64,000 nucleotides of DNA from Rhineura floridana. Taxonomy: Eukaryota; Chordata; Lepidosauria; Squamata; Rhineuridae. Positions 20,302 to 30,818 of this stretch are shown piece after piece (position 1 is the first letter of the stretch; the number at the start of each line of letters is the position of its first letter). The position numbers were made by a program, and so were the translations under genes. Under the pieces are notes generated by a model. The model searched no databases. It worked only from the letters and a program-made list of their open reading frames with translations, and was not told where the DNA came from. The stretch spans positions 21,555,953 to 21,619,952 of the forward strand of contig NC_084499.1 of NCBI RefSeq assembly GCF_030035675.1, given 5' to 3'.

Positions 20302-20850
20302 AGGTGTTCAGAGGCACTGTGGAGGCAGAGCATAACCATCAGGGCTAGTAACCCTTGCCAGCCTTATCCTCCATGAATTTGTCTAGTTTAGTTGTCCAGT
20401 TTAACTTTGCGCTGCGTGAAGGACTTCCTTTTGTCTGTCCTGAATCTTCCAACGTTCAGCTTCATCGGCTGTCCCTGAGTTCTAATGTTATGGGAGAGGG
20501 AGAAGAACTTTTCTCTATCCACTTTCTCCCTGCCAGGCATCATTTTATACACTTCTATCATGTCTCCTCTTCCTCGCCTTTTCTCTAAAGGAAAAAGCCC
20601 CAAATGCTGCAGCCTTCCCTCACAGGGGAGTCGCTCCGTCCCCTTGATCATTCTGGTTGTCTTTTCTGAGCCTTTTCCAGCTCTGCAAATATATTTTTTG
20701 AGGTGAGGCGACCAGAGCTGTACACAGTGCTCCAAATGTGGCTGTGCTATAGGTTTATGTAACAGCATTATGATATCGGCAGTTTTATTTTCAATTCCTT
20801 TCCTACTGATCCCTAGCATGGGATTTCCCTTTTCCAGAAGCAATAGGTCC
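20302..20850 (-). mobile_element. CR1-type LINE 3' end with an open ORF2 C-terminus
   Basis: The minus strand of 20388-20843 stays open for 151 codons and shows HLEHCVQLWSPHLKKYICRA, RRGRGDMIEVYKMM, VDREKFFSLSHN and MKLNVGRFRTDKRK, the C-terminal end of a CR1-like reverse-transcriptase ORF (downstream of the RT core). The 3' UTR follows to 20302. It is the best preserved of the CR1-type copies here but lacks the endonuclease and RT domains, so it cannot move by itself. Confidence 0.9.
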
Positions 20851-21665
20851 GCTCTAAAACTTTTGCAGGTGCAAACACCGTTGAAAGCAAGATCAAGTCT
20901 ACAGTGGTGACTGTTGGCTGCGTGTCAGAGGGGCCTTGAAAGTTTGGACTGAAATCTGGAGCGGATTCCACTGCCCCGCTGACATGGACCCACCTTCTGC
21001 CACTGCATGTATAATGACCCCAGGATCATCATCAGCACCAACCTTTACGAGTGCACAACAAAAAGGACGTCTGGAGGGGCCCTTAATTAGCAGACTCTGT
21101 CCTGCTTGACAACGAGTTTTGGGTCGCTCAGAAGCTGACGCCCTCCCTGCAGCAGCTGACCTCTGCATACTCAAAGGGAACATCATGAGAGGAAGAGAAC
21201 TGGAAAGAAAGGTTCATCTTCCTCCCCAGCAAGCACCACACCCTTTCCTTTTACGAGGCTCTTGGCATTTTCAGCAGCTCAAGAAAAGGTGACAACACCC
21301 TGGGCTGCTGGCTAATGATGTTTCAAGGAAAGTGTGTTCTGCAAATGTCAGCTGCGGGGAGGTGCCCCCAACGTTTGCCCTGGGGGTGCATGGCTGAATG
21401 GACTCTCCTTCCAAACAGGCTGCTCTAGAACCAAGAGGATGTTCCTGATGCAGGCAATGAGGGGGTCCTTCAAGGGGGTGTCCTGCTACCATTTCTGGGC
21501 TTGATGAAGCCACTGGGGGAGGGGTGGAACAGAAGGAGCATCACTGCATGTTTATTTTAAAGCTGCAGCCCAAAGGACGCTCCTTGCACACAGTCAGAAC
21601 TTCTGAGTCGACAGGCGGAGGATGGTGCTGCAGGCCTAAAATCTGGTTAGAAAATTGAAGTAGGT
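20851..21665. other. No gene or repeat recognised
   Basis: Unique-looking sequence with no coding signal in either strand. Confidence 0.4.
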
Positions 21666-21815
21666 TAGGCCAGGCGTTGCCAAAGTCTCCCCCCCCCATG
21701 AACCACTTGAAAATTGCTGAGGGTCTTGGCAGCTCACTTACTGGGTTTGCTTCCTATTGTAGCCATTGCAGGCCGGTGATGACCCACAGGCCACCGTTTG
21801 GGAGCCTCTGCATTA
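21666..21815 (+). repeat. hAT-like MITE, decayed
   Basis: GCCAGGCGTTGCCAAAGTCT...CACCGTTTGGGAGCCTCTGC: the two ends are roughly inverted (GTTGCCAAA / TTTGGGAGCC) and the interior has the GAACCACTTGAAAATTGCTG block typical of reptile hAT MITEs. Confidence 0.5.
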
Positions 21816-21911
21816 GGGCTGTCAGCCATTGTCTAAGGCAACTCACCTATTAGTGAACCCATTACATGTAAATGAATCCCCAAACCCTCACCACAGGTGC
21901 TTGTTGAGATT

Positions 21912-22062
21912 TTACTGGCAATTCAGTCCTATACGTGTCTACTCAGAAGTGAGTCTCCTTGGGTTGTATGCAAGTCACTTTTACTCACAGTAGACTCATT
22001 GACATTAACAGCCATGTCTAATTTAGGTCCATTCACTCCAGTGGGTTTACTCTGCATAAACG
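21912..22062 (+). repeat. Foldback-family element (TCTACTCAGAAGT type)
   Basis: CAATTCAGTCCTATACGTGT then CTACTCAGAAGTGAGTCTCC on the left, and TCCAGTGGGTTTACTCTGCA on the right, relate to the palindromic family at 47275 and 57060. Confidence 0.6.
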
Positions 22063-22180
22063 GTCAATGCAGCCTGGAAGACGGGTCAGATAAGTTGCAG
22101 TTTAATAAACAAAAAGATGCCACTTTCCATTGTCACATATTCTAAGATTTGTACTTATTTAAAACATTGCTATCATTGAG

Positions 22181-22352
22181 GCATAGGAAGCTGCCGTATA
22201 CAGTCAGACCTTTGTTCCATCTAGCTCAGTATTGTCTACACTGACTGGCAGTGACCGTCCACGGATGCCCAGCCCTACCTGGAGGTGCTGGAGATTGAAC
22301 CTGGGACCTTCTGCATGCAAGGTAGATGCTGTAACCCTGAGAGACAGCCCTT
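22181..22352 (-). mobile_element. tRNA-derived SINE, near full length
   Basis: GCATAGGAAGCTGCCGTATA, GTTCCATCTAGCTCAGTATT, GTCTACACTGACTGGCAGTG and the head GAACCTGGGACCTTCTGCAT ... GACAGCCCTTGCC: the common SINE in reverse. Confidence 0.9.
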
Positions 22353-23500
22353 GCCCAAATATCCCACCCGTCCTCAATAACAGGATACGAGAAAGAGTAG
22401 CACATCCATGCAACAAAGAGTCATTAAAAAAACCGATGGCAATTTGACTTTGACTCCCAGGCTTGGTTATTACAATGAGCTCCCACTAATTTTAATCACT
22501 GGGCCTGAGAGTTAAATTGGCTGCCACCGCTGGCATGCATCCTCCAAAATATTATTCCACTGTGGAAAAAAGGTTCCCTGCCCCTGCTCCAGTTAATCAA
22601 CTGCAGCTTTTGTGGATTAATCTACCAATTAAAATGCATAGGACCAGGAAGTGAGTGGTGGTGAAGCAGATATGGCTACTGGTAGGAGCAGCTGTGGCTC
22701 AGGTGGCCACGCCTGTCCCCATCTGTGCCAGCTGCTGCTTTTACTCATCACACACCCTGCATACTCTGTCTTTCCACAGGCAACCAAGCAGCCATTCATC
22801 ACTTACAGAGGAAAGGATGTTCTGCTTCAGCTGCCACCAGTGAGTTTAATGGTGGCCATGGCAGCAGTAGTAACTGGTGGGAAGCCAGCTGTGTGGGCTG
22901 GTACCTTTGCCCTCAGAATGAAAGCTCCTCTGCTTTTCTAGAGTGTGTGACAGACAGGCCTGTAACAGGTGCAACGGTAGCTGTGGTAGAGATGTTGTAA
23001 TGGTTGTCTGCCACGCATCTGTCACAGGCACTGGGACCATGCAAGAGCAGAAAGGTTGGCAACCCCCCATCCATAGTGAGTTTAATTTATTAGTCTTGGC
23101 TGTAGTCCATAACAAAAAGTCAACACTGTAAAATATACAGAAACAAAAACAAAACAAACCACACATTTCATGTCTCTAGCGCCAGCTCAACAGCTCTCTG
23201 CTACGACGAGTTGTCAAATTTACAATCAGCAGCATGTCTCACATTAAAAGCTTTGGTGAGGCTTAACAGCTGCCAAAGCAAAAAGCTGGCAAAAAAACCC
23301 CACACAACTGTTGCTGAAGCAAAAAGTTCAGCATGACTTCTTTGCTTCTGCAGGCTGGTAAACGGCCAAGCCTTTGAAAGAGACCGGAAGAAAGGTGTCC
23401 CTCCTCCCAACAGCTGAAACAAACCTGTGCCTTTGAAACACTGGACAACAAGAGAGTGAGTGAGAAATGTCAGCAGGCTCACCATTTCCAGTTTCTAGGG
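22353..23500. other. No gene recognised
   Basis: Contains homeodomain-type stretches (CACTAATTTTAATCACTG, GGATTAATCTACCAATTAAA) around 22480-22640. No repeat partner in the window was found for the rest. Confidence 0.4.
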
Positions 23501-23668
23501 GCAGATCCACATCATGCCTTTAAAGCACATGACTTCCTCCCAAAGAATCATGAGAACTGTGGTTGCTGGAAATTTGTAGCTCTCTGTGGGGGAAATCCTG
23601 GTTCTCAGGATTCTTTGGGTGAAATCAGGTGTTTCAGATGTGCTTTAAATGTATGGTGTGGATCTGCC
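23501..23668. mobile_element. Hairpin MITE (CAAAGAATC...GATTCTTTG type)
   Basis: The ends GCAGATCCACATCATGCCTT and TGTATGGTGTGGATCTGC are inverted repeats, and inside them CCCAAAGAATC and GATTCTTTGGG pair as well. Other copies: 31717-31876 and 49001-49169. Non-coding, non-autonomous. Confidence 0.85.
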
Positions 23669-25174
23669 AGAACTCCAAAACAACAACAACAACAGAGCAA
23701 CTGTGCCCAGTTGATGCTGTGCCTATTGTGGGCTGTGGCTCAAACCACTGAGTCCCACTCCCATCCCACCTTGGGTTCTGGCATAGATGGGTGCGCTTTC
23801 TGGATGCCGTGCATGGGGCAGGCAGGAGGGAAGGGGTTGGACCAAGCGCTGAGATCTTGGCAGGCTCAAAGGCCACATCATGAGCCTGCATTTGGGGGAG
23901 CAGGGCCTTAGAGCCACTTGGAGCAGGAACAAGCCCATTCATCAGTGTACCCCTGACCATTTCCACTCTTCTTTGGGGGGCCTTGCAAGGGGCCATGCTC
24001 CCTTGCAAAAGAGAAACACTTTCACCCGCACACAGCCATGAATACAATGTTGAAGGTGAGTCTTCTGGGATGAATCTGGGTGGACACGCAGTTCTAGTAC
24101 AGGGGAAACTGGGGGTCCTGCCTTGGGGCTAATCCATAGCAGGATGGCAGCCATGCCTTCTCCTCCACCAGCCCTTCGCGCCCATGGGATCGTAGGCCAG
24201 GATTTTGCAGGTCTCAGCTAAGAGAGCCCTCAGAAAGGGGGACCAGGAGGTTCCCAGCCCATCCGGAGATGTGCCTGACTGCAGGTGAGGGCTCCTCGGG
24301 AGGCAAGGGCTGGCGGAATCAGCTGAGGTGGGGGGCGTGCTCCACCAAGCAGGTCCAGCTCCACCACCACCACCACCCCGTGCTAGGCTGGAAGCGCTGC
24401 TGGAACTACGTCTATGCACCAGCACTGTCCTGCTGGCTCTAGGCCTGACCCTGTGCTACCCTGGACTACTTGCCCGTGCCCACGGACGGATCGGATCCTG
24501 ACCTTAGGCTGCACTGATCTTGCATCCTGCCTGGCCCCTTGTTGCAGTGGACGCTCCTCCTTTGGACTCTGACTTTGGACTGGCCACTTTGGCTGTTGCC
24601 CACGTTGGTGTTGATGCTGTAAGTCTCTTCTTTCCTCAGCAGCCTCGTGGGGACGGGACTGGGTCAGAGTAAGGGATGCCCAGACCAGAGCGGAGCACAC
24701 ACCCCCTTTCAGAATGAGGCCCACATGAGAGGCGCCTGCCTGCCTGCCTGCCTTTGGGGTTCAAACACCAGCAGCTGGCCTGCAAACACCCACCCAACCT
24801 TGCATGCTCATCATTTTGCCACCTTTCCCACCCAGGACCCTGCTGGGTGGGCCAGCAGGCAGGCGGTGCTTTCAACTTCAAACAGCTGCTGGCCAAACTG
24901 GCCGTCTTCAGAGCAGCCCTCATTCTCTCTCACTTACACGTCAACGGCTGTCAGGCTCCTGCGACTTTGCACCCTTCCAAGGTGAGACGCCTGGATGCCT
25001 CTGCAGGGCTCTCTGGGAGGTGTGAAAGCCGCTCTGGGGCAGCTGCCCAAGTGACTCAGATCCTTGTGTGGGGGAAAGGAGGCTCAGAGTTTCTAAAATA
25101 TCTGGAAAATTAAACCCCACTGTGTATTTGTATTAATTTATTTTCTTACATTCTGGAACCAAGGGTGGTATACG
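23669..25174. other. GC-rich unclassified; part is a dispersed repeat
   Basis: No gene. CAACAACAACAACA is at 23683-23696 and a CCA run at about 24360-24377. The part 24250-24420 (GATGTGCCTGACTGCAGGTG, GGCTCCTCGGGAGGC, GAATCAGCTGAGGTGGGGGG) resembles 46740-46905, so it belongs to a dispersed repeat, possibly an LTR-type fossil. The stretch 24430-24600 (CTGACC, TGGACT, TGGACTTTG phrases) has the same texture. Confidence 0.45.
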
Positions 25175-25660
25175 TAGGAAGGAGCTTCGTCCTCAGTGAG
25201 ACCCGTTGGGGTCCATCTAGGTCAGCATTGTTTACACTGACTGGCAGGGGCTTTCCGGGGTCCAGAGAGGGCTCTTCTTCCTCAGCCCTGTCTGGAGATG
25301 CTGCCGGGATTGAAGATGGGAACTTCTGGATGCGGAGCAGATACTCTGAAGATTGTAGCCCTCGTTGTTTTGAATAAAGGGCCAATTTAAATAGAAGCAC
25401 AAGAAAATTCCTAAACCTGAGTCAGACCCTTGGACCATCTAGCTGAATATTGTCTGCACAGACTGGCAGCAGCTCTCCACAGTTTCAGGAGGGTTCTTCT
25501 TCCCCAGCCACACCTGGAGATGCTGACAGGGATTGAACCTGGGGCCTTCTGCACACAAAGCAGGCTCTCTACCACTGAGCTACGGCCCTTCCCCTAAAAA
25601 TAAAGCAAGATTCTAGTCCCCATCGTTCTGAGTAAAGGGGCATGGAACCTCCTGCATGCA
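25175..25660 (-). mobile_element. Tandem pair of tRNA SINEs with linkers
   Basis: Unit one is 25175-25363 (CTTCGTCCTCAGTGAGACCC ... GATTGTAGCCCT) and unit two 25403-25596 (AAACCTGAGTCAGACCCTTG ... CTGAGCTACGGCCCTTCCCC). The linker TAAAGCAAGATTCTAGTCCC...CATCGTTCTGAGTAAAGGG follows at 25596-25645, then a scrap of a third head (CTCCTGCATGCAAAGCAC). Same dimer architecture as 25756 and 34577. Confidence 0.8.
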
Positions 25661-25755
25661 AAGCACACTGCAAGCTTCACAAGAGAAGTATCTAGAGGGG
25701 ACAATTAAGTCCAGGGTCTAAAGTTACCCAGCTGCACCATGGCAAGTTAATTTAT

Positions 25756-26122
25756 AAGGGCTGTGGCTCAATGGGTAGAGCACCAACTTTGCATGCAGAA
25801 GGTCCCATGTCCAATCCCCAGCAGCATCTCCAGGTAGGGCTGAGAGAGACTCCCTTTCTTGAAACCCTGGACAGCCACTGCCGGTCAGTGCAGACAAAAC
25901 CGAGATGGTAGAAAGCAGGTTTCCTATGTTCTTACTTAATTCAGCCTTTTATTCAGAACTATGAGGACTAGAATCTTACTTTATGTTTAGAGGAAGGAGC
26001 TGTAGCTCAGTGCATGCAAAAAGTCCCCGGTTCAGCCCCCGGCGGCATCTCCAGGTAGGGCTGGGAATGTCCCCTGCCTGAAACCCGGGGTGTGTGTCTG
26101 CCAGTCAGTGTCAAAACCACAG
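25756..26122 (+). mobile_element. Dimeric tRNA SINE (unit-linker-unit)
   Basis: Unit one (25756-25934) has head GGGCTGTGGCTCAATGGGTA and ends GGTTTCCTATGTTCTTA. The linker (25935-25989) reads TTCAGCCTTTTATTCAGAAC...GACTAGAATCTTACTTTATG. Unit two (25990-26122) starts GGAGCTGTAGCTCAG with a short deletion in its head. It lies inverted to the pair at 25175-25660. Confidence 0.85.
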
Positions 26123-26129
26123 CGGAAAT

Positions 26130-26730
26130 CCTTTTATTTTTCAGTTGTGAAATAAAACAAAAACAAAGCATCTTGTTTATATCCCGGTTCAGTTGTGATG
26201 TGGGGAGGGGAAGGAAGGGGGAGGAACAGGCGACGCTCCCTTATTAACTCTTTCCCTGCTGATGCAGCCCCCCAGGGGTCTCAATTCCAGCATCTTAGGA
26301 AAGCCCTGTGCCCGGCAGCCAGGCTGACCTTCCCTCCGGATTTATGATGCTCAAGATGGAAACCTCGAGGGTCATAAATAAAGGTCACTGGCACATAAAG
26401 TCTGGGAACCAGGAAGTCAGTTCATGCTCTCCTCTCCCACCCCCAATCTGCTGGGACCGAGAGGCGAGAGGGAAAGCTGGAATTCGAGGTCTCCAAATGA
26501 GAGCAAGGGAGAGAAAACGCCCACAGTTTGCAAGCTGTCCAAAGCCCGTTGAGAGACAGAGGAGCTCATTCCCAGTCGCGGCTCCTGTCTGCTGTCGTTT
26601 CCCAGCCATCCCAAGCTGCCGAGCAGGCAAATTAACCTGCTTTTAACAAACGGGTTCATAATAACAATATTGTAATGCACAAAGGAAACACGCTTTGCAT
26701 GGGAACCTGAGTGACCTCGACTGAAATGTG
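26130..26730. promoter_or_regulatory. Candidate conserved non-coding element with SOX/OCT/RBPJ-like motifs
   Basis: Repeat-free block. Near 26340-26400 are GGATTTATGATGCTCAAGAT and GTCATAAATAAAGGTCACTG. Near 26660-26710 stand AACAATATTGT (a palindromic SOX-type pair), CACAAAGG, CTTTGCAT (octamer reversed) and CATGGGAAC (RBPJ-like) within about 50 bases. This is the densest motif group I see upstream of NOTCH1. Function is inferred only. Confidence 0.4.
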
Positions 26731-26939
26731 GCCAGGCCATATCCCATCACCTTGGCCCAGCAGCTGAGTTGCCCCATCTCTGCGGGAGAGGAAGCACCAG
26801 ATTCGCACTCGCTTCCAGGCTTGTCCGGAGACGTTTTGCTGCGAGAGGTGATGGACGAGCTGGTGCCTCCGTCCCCACAGTTCCAGATACAGAAGCCAGG
26901 AGGACTTGCAAGTGAATCCTTCACACTTCAACCCTGTTA

Positions 26940-27094
26940 TCTTCACACAGCAGTACTTTGTTAAACTCTGGAATTTGCTCCCCCAAGAAGCTGCGATGGC
27001 CACCACCAGCTTGGATGGCTTTCAAAGGGGATTCGGCCAATGCATGGAGGAAGAAAAGGAAGAAAAGGGTATCAATGGCTACTAGCCACAATGG
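26940..27094 (+). mobile_element. CR1-type LINE ORF2 C-terminus fragment
   Basis: Encodes VKLWNLLPQEAAMATTSL-like sequence (TTAAACTCTGGAATTTGCTC) and ATCAATGGCTACTAGCCACA, as in the copies at 34167 and 44170. Confidence 0.85.
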
Positions 27095-27889
27095 CTTGCG
27101 TGTAGGGACTTCCTTGTTCCAGTGATCCCACAATCCTGCGCAAGGCCTCTTTGACTCCTGACAAGGCGCATTTCAAACTCGGCTAGTGAAAGGGACTGCA
27201 GCAGAGAGAGGTCTGCAGAAATGTCCTTTTGTCCTGCCCTACAAAGAGGCTTTGAGTTGCTTTATCTGTTGGGCAGCGCAGCAAGCGGCAGGTGGGAGCC
27301 GTTGGGATGCCAGCAAGGTTTGGTGACAGAGGAGGAGCTGCTAGACTGGGCCTGGGTGGGGCTTTCTCGCCTCCCAGGCATGCGAAACAGGAGCCGGTCT
27401 ATCAGATAAGTCCTTCTGTAATAGAGAGCGACCATCGTTCCAGACATTCCTGATGCTCTGGCTCGGATTGAGAGCTTCATACAAAAACAGGGCTTGGAGG
27501 TAGTTTTAGAAGCCAGCCAGGCTGCCAGAGAGATCCTCTGGGGCCTGGTTTTTGCAGCAGGTAAGGTGAACTCCAAGCAAGCAGTCAGCCTGGTGCACAC
27601 CAAGCATAGGCGTTGAGTACAGTAGCAACAACAACATCACACCGGGAGAATTCCGAGTGCCTTGAAAAGAGATCACAAATTCTGCACCAAAAGAAACTGG
27701 ATTCTGCAAATGACCAAAAAAGATCCTGCAAGCTCAGCACATTCACCTGTGTTTGCTGCTCTTGTCTAACTTTATCTGCTTCTGGCACTGCTGGGGGGGA
27801 CCGGGCCAATGGGATCCGCAGGACGCTCAAGGTGACCATGGAACTCTTCCCCAGGAACTCCTCTGCCCTCCGCAATGCTAGCAACCATT
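27095..27889. other. Unique stretch with a palindromic GATA motif
   Basis: No gene signal or repeat. TCTATCAGATAAGTCC at 27398-27413 contains back-to-back GATA cores (TATC and AGATAAG). Could be regulatory DNA. Confidence 0.35.
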
Positions 27890-28105
27890 GGATCAGGCCT
27901 GTTGGATCAGGCCAAAGGGGGCCCATCGACTGTTCTCACAGTAGCCAGCCAGATGCCCATTATGGGAAGCCCCCAAACACTCTCCCTATCTGTGATTCCC
28001 AGAGACTAGGATCCAACAGTGGAGGGAGGCCATAACCATTGTGGCTAGAAACTCTTGATAGCTTTATCCGCCATGAATTTGTCTAATCCGCTTTTGCAGG
28101 CCGTG
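27890..28105 (-). mobile_element. CR1-type LINE 3' UTR fragment
   Basis: GGCCAAAGGGGGCCCATCGA, CTCACAGTAGCCAGCCAGAT, AGGCCATAACCATTGTGGCT and TCCGCCATGAATTTGTCTAA are the reverse complement of the CR1-type tail. A short tandem of GGATCAGGCC marks its left edge. Confidence 0.8.
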
Positions 28106-28196
28106 AATGAATGCTCAGTAAATAGCCTTGCAAACTTTGTGCAAAGTCAGGATGAATGGTCAATAAATCGGTTGTCTGCAAGTGACCTGGAGGCGA

Positions 28197-28611
28197 GGGA
28201 TGGAAGGATCTGTGCATCTCTCAGTTTATCGCTTTTCTAAACTTAAATTCGGTTCTTCACATTTCTGCAGCAATCTGTGATTTTTTAAAAATTAAAAATC
28301 CTCATGAAAATTCTTCATCAGTTTAGTGCAAATTTCTCCTAGTAAACACATTTCTGTATGCAGTTTCTGACTAATGTACACATTTTTGCAAGCATTTTAT
28401 GTTATTTTCAGAAACATGTTCATTTTTATGCAAATTTTCCCATAATATATGCATTTTTATAAACATTGCTTGGTTGAAGAACTGGACTGCAAAATTCAGA
28501 TAAGTGCACATTTCAAAGGATGGCTGTGTTTCGGTTCTCATATTGTTTTGGAAAGTGTGGATTTCACAGATTCCGCTTAAATGCAAACTGAATTGACTTT
28601 GTCATCCATCC
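28197..28611 (-). mobile_element. GGGATGG-family element, copy 6
   Basis: It starts GGGATGGAAGGATCTGTGCA and ends GACTTTGTCATCCATCC. The interior shows repeated TATGCATTTTTATAAACATT-like units. It is close in order to copy 1 without the nested LINE. Confidence 0.8.
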
Positions 28612-29309
28612 TTGCTGGGACCTTCATGTGGTGCAGGAAATGGGTGTGTGAGAATTGGTCCTGCCTTCTTGCTGAGGGCAGGACAGACTCACCGTCCTCT
28701 TTGCCATACTCTGTGGTAGGATTCTGTGACTGTCGGCCAGAAAATGTCTCTTCTCCCCCCACCCCTCCCCTCTTCAAGACGGGCAGAGCTGACGCAGGGT
28801 GTGTCCTCGTATTCTGCATCCATCCTCCTCCTGACTGAGGCTCATTTTGTCAGGTTTTCCCTTCAGTGTCGGGAAATCTTCTCCCTGTTATGGAAAGGCA
28901 TTCCCAGGGAGGGAGGCAAGCCCAGCAAAGCAGCTGGAGCTCATTCCAAATGGGGACCTGGAAGCCACATGTACGAGCTGGAGGCTGACGCAGAGCAGGG
29001 CGCCACATCCATCAGCCAGGCTTAAATGCCTGCAAATTTAGCAGTTCCAGCCCAGCTGCAATCCGCAGGGGTCTCTCTCATCTATGCTGTGCCCTCTTGG
29101 CGATCTTGCACAGCTGCTCTGCTAAGTGGGAACTGGAAGCCGGCAAGTGGGCCGGCCAGCAGCGGCACTTCTTTTCTGCAAGGTCAGAGGAAGGACTCAC
29201 CGCCCCAGGGTTGAAGCCACAAAAGTCTCCTTAGGGCTGTCATGCGACTCAGGAAAGCTTTGGGTGCAGCTAGACACTCGCAGCTTCTTGGGACCACAGC
29301 ACAACATTG
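28612..29309. other. No gene or repeat recognised
   Basis: No coding signal; the frames present lack domains and splice context. Confidence 0.4.
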
Positions 29310-30125
29310 TTTCACTCCTTATATACCAGCCAATCACAATGCTCTGCAGGAGAAGTCCCCTTGCAGACACGGAGGGGGAACTTTAGTCTGGTGTACAGAC
29401 AGAGGAGAAATCCAATTCAGTTCACATTTAAAGCTGAATATATGAAATTTGCACTTATTTGAGATTTGCGATGCAATTCTTCACCCAAGCAGTGATTACA
29501 AAAATGCATATATTAGGAGAATGTGTGCACAAAAAGGAATGTTGGTGAAAATAACATACAAAACTGCATTATATTAGACGAGAATGCTTGCGAAAATGTG
29601 TACATCACTCAAAACTGCATGCAAAAATGTATTTATTAGGAGAAATTCACACTAAAATGCTGAAAATTTTTCATTAGAATTTTTTTAAAAATAGCAAATT
29701 GCTGCAGAATTGTGGAGAACTGAATTTAAGATTAGAAAAATGAGAAACTGAGAGGACTGAAATTGACAGGTCTTTCTGTCCTTCCCAGCCAACCATTGTG
29801 CTCTGCAGGAGCCGGCCACCGGCAGATACCATCTTCTCAGGAGGCTCGTGAGGGTGGTGGGAGAGACCTTTAGTGTGATGGCGTCTACCACTGGAGCTCC
29901 CTCCCGTTACATATCAAACAGGCGCCGTCTCTAGTGTCTTTTTGGCACCTGTTGAAGGCCTTCCTTTTCCAACAAGACTTTTAAGTGGAGATTTAAAAAA
30001 AAAAAACCCACCTCCAAGTCAGTATCTGCACTGGAGTTGAAATTGTTTTTGTCATTGATTTTTTTCATTGCTTCCCTCGGCTCCTTTGGGCGGAAGGCAG
30101 GATATAAATTGAATAAATAAATAAA
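29310..30125 (+). mobile_element. LINE 3' end (L2/CR1-like) split by a MITE-like copy
   Basis: The left part (29310-29375) reads CCTTATATACCAGCCAATCA ... GCTCTGCAGGAG, matching TATACCCAGTCGATCACTGC GCTCTGCAGG of the family. The right part restarts at 29785 with CAGCCAACCATTGTGCTCTG CAGGAG and runs to the 3' end GGCAGGATATAAATTGAATA plus AAATA repeats. About 30 bases of LINE are therefore present on both sides of the inserted copy 7. Confidence 0.75.
29399..29786 (+). mobile_element. GGGATGG-family element, copy 7
   Basis: AGAAATCCAATTCAGTTCAC, then AAAATGCATATATTAGGAGA, ACATACAAAACTGCATTATA, and the close TGAAATTGACAGGTC. It retains the regular unit spacing well, though both ends have drifted. 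Confidence 0.75.
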
Positions 30126-30239
30126 TAAGAAACATTAAAGATTGATGTTTCTTTTAAAAAACAGAATTGTTTTAAAATGTTTTCGTAGGAAGCAATTCGT
30201 GAATTGAATAAATAATTATAAACTAAATAGGGAACACGG

Positions 30240-30442
30240 AGCAAAGAGTGCTTTATACTGAGTCAGGCCTGTGGTCCAGCTAGCTTAGTATTGTCTACAC
30301 TAACTGGCAGCAGCTCTTCAGTCCAGGGTTTCAGACAGGGAGCCTTCCCCAGCCCCGCCTGGAGGTGCCAAGGAGTGGATTTGGGACTTTCTGCATGCAA
30401 AGCCAACACAGATGCTGTACCCACTGAGTCACTTTGGCCCTT
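30240..30442 (-). mobile_element. tRNA-derived SINE, near full length
   Basis: TGCTTTATACTGAGTCAGGC, TATTGTCTACACTAACTGGC, and the head GGGACTTTCTGCATGCAAAG ... GAGTCACTTTGGCCCTTC. Confidence 0.85.
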
Positions 30443-30600
30443 CAGCAGATGGGCAGGGCTGGAGCAGCTGCTGTTTATAAACCGTTTAATAGCAGCCCCA
30501 GTGTGTGTGTGTGAAGGCAGAAGGAGGGTGTCCGACCAGCATTGTGGGATGCAGGGAATTCACTCTTCCGCTCTCCGTTCTCCTGACCGGCTTTAATCAT

Positions 30601-30818
30601 TATTTATTTATTATGTCTATATCCCATCTTTCCATCAAGGTGCTAAAGTTGGTGGTACAAACATGGTTCTCCCTCACAACCCTGTGAGGTAGGTCAGGCT
30701 GAGAGGCTGCGACTGGCCTCCAAGATCACCCAGTGAGCTTCATGGCCAAGCAGGGATTTGAACCCGGGTCTCCCAGGTCCCAGTCCGACGCTCAAACCAC
30801 TTCACCACCACGGGCTCG
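30601..30818 (-). mobile_element. tRNA-derived MIR/CORE-like SINE
   Basis: Second copy of the family at 16556: TGTCTATATCCCATCTTTCC, CTCACAACCCTGTGAGGTAG, AAGATCACCCAGTGAGCTTC and the tRNA head GATTTGAACCCGGGTCTCCC ... AAACCACTTCACC. Confidence 0.8.

Noticed and set aside
20388-20843. 151-codon minus-strand open frame as a host gene
   Set aside because: The sequence is the C-terminal part of a CR1-like LINE ORF2 (KVDREKFFSLSHN, MKLNVGRFRTD).
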